Positions 60,794 to 64,000 of a stretch of 64,000 nucleotides of DNA are shown one piece after another. Position numbers and translations under genes: made by a program. Every line of letters begins with the position of its first letter. Position 1 is the first letter of the stretch. This stretch comes from Chromera velia (Eukaryota; Sar; Chromeraceae). The stretch covers positions 31,034 through 95,033 of the forward strand of contig JAHBMJ010001295.1 of assembly GCA_018398765.1 (NCBI GenBank), in the 5' to 3' direction. The notes under the pieces are model-generated. The model worked only from the letters and a program-made list of their open reading frames with translations, was not told the origin of the DNA and searched no databases.

Positions 60794-62093
60794 TTATTCG
60801 ATGCTCTCCTCCACGATCTGCTTCAGCAGAGCCCAGCTGCACACAGAACGCGGAAAAGAAAAGAAAAGTGAAATGCCGAACTACGCGGACGGACGAGAAA
60901 GAGGACGCGAACGGCGGTGAACCGATACAGCGACACAGGATTACACACAGGACAGACAGTTGAGTCCGGTACTGAGATTGAAGAGAGGCCTCCTTATGCT
61001 CAGGCCAAAGTGAGGGAAAGCGGGGGACACACGGGGAGAGAGCCAGCGAAGGAAGCACCAAGGAGAGGAATGCAAAGAATCGGAGAGAAGCCGTTTTTAA
61101 GACGACACGACAGACAGGTACATATCCACACAGACAGGCCAGGCAGCCTTCATTGAAGTCGACTCGCTGCATCGTGCACCTTGAGGGTAGGCTGACTGAC
61201 CGATTCGCATAGGTGAGGTCGTTGGCGTCCTTCACGGGAACAGCGGGAGAGGGCGTCTCCTCCTTCTCCTCTGCTTCCTCTGAAATGCCCTCAACCTCGC
61301 CCTCTTCCGTTTCCTCTTCCTGTGCCGCCTCTGCAACCGGCTCCTCCTCCTTCTCCTCCTCCACCACCGGGGTCTCGGCAACGGTTTCTTCCTCGGTGTC
61401 CTCTGCCACAGGCACCTCCGCTTCCACCTTCTCCTCAACAGGCTCCTCTTCCAACACGGGAAGGAGGACGCGGGAGGGGGAGGGAAGGGAAGCGAGAAGG
61501 GCCTCGAGGGTGTTGTCCTCAGGGCTCATCTGCTGTTCCTCGAAGGGGTTGGAGACGGTGGAGAAGGGGATGGAGACAACTGACTCCTCCTCTGGTTGTT
61601 CCTCCTCTGTCTGGAAGACGGGTTCGGGTGTTCTCACAGAGAGGGCCTTGGGGAGCATCTGGATCTCGGGGTACATCATGAGAGGCTCTGCCTGCTTCTG
61701 CACGGGAGCGGGACGGGAAGAAGCGCGCTTCTTCTTGGTGGTTTTGGTTTTGGGTTTCAGGGACACCGAGACTGGCTTGGGTGTGTCCTCCATGCCTTCG
61801 ATGTTGAGTGATCTCCTGGAGGAGAGGGAAGAAGTCTTGGTCTTCTTCTTTGTCTTCTCGGACTTGGTAACCTTCTTCTTGGCTGTCTTCTTGGGTGTCA
61901 GCTTAGGGAGCGCTCTGAGTTCGTCAACAAAGGACACAGGAGGGTCCATGGTCAGAGGGGGAGCGTCAGCAAGGACGGTAACGGGTCTGTAGAGAGATGA
62001 CGAGGGCTGGATAGCCCCTGTCGGCTGACGGAGAAGGAAGGCGCGAGCAAAAGACGCAGAGGCGCCGAAAGCGAGAAGAGAAAAAGACCTCAT
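60794..62093 (-). CDS. Plastid-targeted Lys/Glu-rich protein of unknown function (2 exons)
   Basis: Exons 62093-61201 and 60836-60794 (936 nt, 311 residues, TAA). The N-terminus MRSFSLLAFGASASFARA is a signal peptide followed by Phe19 (FLLRQPTG) and a Ser-rich stretch, a bipartite leader for a complex red plastid. A Lys-rich segment follows (PKKTAKKKVTKSEKTKKKTK), then a Pro/Glu/Val-rich acidic half (VAETPVVEEEKEEEPVAEA). The last exon restores a short amphipathic C-terminus (YANRWALLKQIVEESIE), which supports the GTCAGT donor at 61200. The basic half might bind nucleic acid or membranes and the acidic half partners; this is inference. Divergent from the LRR gene at 62849. Confidence 0.8.
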
Positions 62094-62848
62094 CTTCCAC
62101 CGATTGGAAAAAGAAAAAGTACCTTTAGATACGAAACCTTTTGGAAAAGGTAAAAGAGACTTGATCCTTTCAGAAGGCGTGCAAGAAACTGTTGAAGTGG
62201 AAGGAAGAGTAGATGACTCAAGGGCACAAATGATCTCTTATGATCGAAAATGTCTTGTGGGAGCACTGCGGAAGTTGTCTTTTCGGCCGAAGGTTTCGAT
62301 CGTCTCACCCAGGCTCGAGCATATGGCTCGAGCTGGGAAGAAACCGAAAGAAAAAGTAGGAGACGAAATGATACGAAATGAGACGAACAACGTACGGGTT
62401 TGTGTCGGAATTTTTGTGCTCAGAAAAAAAAATGCCCTTGCGCGCATGCATGAGCATGCATGGAGACGGGATTTATGGTCGTTCGCACGGAGAAAGTGAG
62501 GTTACTGACCGCTATATATATTTTCCCATGATGCAAAACATTACGTGCCCCCCAAGCTCTTTGCGGGGCCCTCTAAACGCGCGCTCACCCGGATTTTGTT
62601 CTTCCCGAATTTGCATGGCGCTGAGGTCACTTCATTGAACTACCGTTGTTTACCCTCTGTCCGGACTGTCAGAAGTTCCTTTCTGTCTCATGTCGTGGAA
62701 TCTGCAGTTGATTGGAAGCCAGTAGACCAGCCTGTCTGCCCAGTGACTGAAAAAAAATTGAAATAAGCTTCAGACACCGGAGACATTTTCCGAAAGAAAA
62801 AGCGGGACTGGGAATTTTCTACAGACGCTAACTTGAAGAAGAAGCAGC
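62094..62848. promoter_or_regulatory. Intergenic region between divergent genes
   Basis: 755 bp between the plastid-targeted gene (-) and the LRR gene (+). A TATA-like gctatatatatt is at about 62510, some 340 bp before the + start. No other element recognised. Confidence 0.4.
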
Positions 62849-64000
62849 ATGGTGGCGTGGCACGAGCAGGTGAGTTCGCTTCTTCAGTCTACCTCTTTCA
62901 TTTCTTCTACTTGCCCTGCCTGTATGTGCACGCTTTCTTTCCCCCTTTCCGTCTATGCAGGATCTTGCCAGCGAGGCGGTGGCTTCTTTGACGCACGCAA
63001 TTCTGTCCGGACAGAGACCCTTCACACTTGACTTGACGAACCACTATGGTGAGAAGTTCTCAGACGCACATGTCTTGGAAGTAGTCGAGGCCCTCCGACA
63101 GGGTGGCAGTCAGGCAGTCAGGAGGCTGACAGGGGTGCACCTTTACGGTTTGAAGAAGGTGACTGCCCCTGTTGTCTGCTCACTCTTCAGACTGATCTCC
63201 GAACTTCTGGAAGAGGTCAACAACCTCAAGGAGGTGGAGCTGCAGTCCAACGGCTTCCCTCTCACATCTGAGTTGGTCCACCTTCTTGAGACCCTTCTCT
63301 GGAAGACAGCGCAGAACACACACCTGGGGAAGGACAGAGTGCCCGTGCCCTTGAACATCTTCGATATGGGCGCAGGCACAAAGGAAGAACCAGAGGCACG
63401 GGAGGCAATCGGACGGTGGCCAGCCGTGGTCAGTGCGGTGATGACGATTACCTTGCACGTCTTTCATGTCTCTTAAGCTCTCCGCACTATCACTTCTCGG
63501 TAATGAAAGACCCGGCGCCTTCTGTTGTTGAGCTCCCGCTTTCGTCCCTCCCTCCGTTCCTTTGCTCCCTTCCTTCCTTCCTTCCTTCCTTGCTTCCTTC
63601 CTTCCTTCCTTCTTTTCTTCCTTCCTTCCTTCCTTCCTTCTTTCCTTCCTTCCTTCCTTCCTCCCTTCGGTCAGTCGGTCAGTCGGTCGCAGCCAAGTTA
63701 CGCACTTAAATACATGACGCGAAATGTGTGCAGAGAGACATCGCACCCATTGGCGCCAGGCTTGCGCAGAAGCGTTGGCCCCCCGTGCTCCGTCTGGACG
63801 CAGCCACGGACGTCCACGTGGAACTGCTCAGAGACCTCTACGGTAGCGCAGAGACACCGGCCGACGCTGCGTGTGCGCTCCAGTCTGTGTCTCTGGGGGG
63901 GTATGTGCGAGATGAACTCATGGCTTCATTCTTGCACACTTTGGAGCGCAGAATTGGAGAGGGGGGAGAAGGCGCGTGTGCTTTGGAGAAGTTGGAGTTG
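62849..64000 (+). CDS. LRR-like protein, 3' partial
   Basis: Exons 62849-62869 (7 codons, MVAWHEQ), 62961-63428 and 63734 to beyond the window, all phase 0. The text fits loosely spaced ribonuclease-inhibitor-type LRRs (FSDAHVLEVVEALRQGG, LTGVHLYGLKKVTAPVVCSL, NNLKEVELQSNGFPLTSELV, ALQSVSLGGYVRDELMASFL). Same repeat class as the protein at 35.3-40 kb, but no close identity is evident. The start is chosen from a good ATG directly before a GTGAGT donor. The rest lies outside the window. Confidence 0.72.
63565..63662. repeat. (CCTT)n microsatellite in intron
   Basis: About 100 bp of cctt tetranucleotides in the intron before exon 63734, ending in a ggtcagtcggtcagtcgg run. Confidence 0.95.

Overview
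Eukaryotic nuclear DNA. Genes are split by many short GT-AG introns, the spacers are rich in microsatellites, and there are retrotransposons and DNA transposons. Two proteins (a ferredoxin-NADP reductase and a Lys/Glu-rich protein) begin with a signal peptide followed directly by Phe, the mark of import into a complex red-lineage plastid. Together with a huge beta-helix/polytopic membrane protein gene, this suggests a photosynthetic alveolate of the chromerid type (Chromera velia-like). The species is an inference; no marker gene settles it.

Layout. 68-15698 (+): a 30-exon gene, open at its 5' end, encoding ankyrin-like repeats, right-handed beta-helix repeats, a Cys-rich module and about 7-8 membrane helices. 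15.7-26.7 kb: gene-poor, with a LINE 3' tail, pyrimidine-rich minisatellites, a 1.28-kb TIR element and short motif clusters. 26.7-29.8 kb: a Cys-rich type I membrane protein (-) divergent from plastid FNR (+). 31.6-35.1 kb: a 5'-truncated LINE and a complete-ended hAT element with 8-bp target duplication. 35.3-41.6 kb: an LRR protein (-) divergent from a LamG-like/Dpy-30 protein (+). 41.86-42.11 kb: a MITE with 8-bp target duplication. 42.7-46.7 kb: a 3-exon ankyrin gene (-). 48.7-53.0 kb: a 9-exon four-helix membrane protein (+). 53.6-58.2 kb: a near full-length APE-type LINE with two in-frame stops. 60.8-62.1 kb: the plastid-targeted Lys/Glu-rich protein (-), divergent from an LRR gene (+) running off the right edge. 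Most genes are arranged as divergent pairs.

Most notable observation: six small hairpin inserts (35-77 bp, shared arm CATTTACTTTCATACAGAAT or a variant), all in the first gene and all at an exon-intron boundary. Each is flanked by a 32-56 bp direct duplication that spans the splice site itself. A seventh insert, unrelated in sequence but with the same architecture (perfect 16-bp arms, 52-bp flanking duplication), lies downstream of the plastid-targeted gene. This looks like an undescribed insertion or duplication process that copies splice sites. Exon calls rest on phase continuity: the spliced lengths of all complete models, and of the open first gene, come out as whole numbers of codons.
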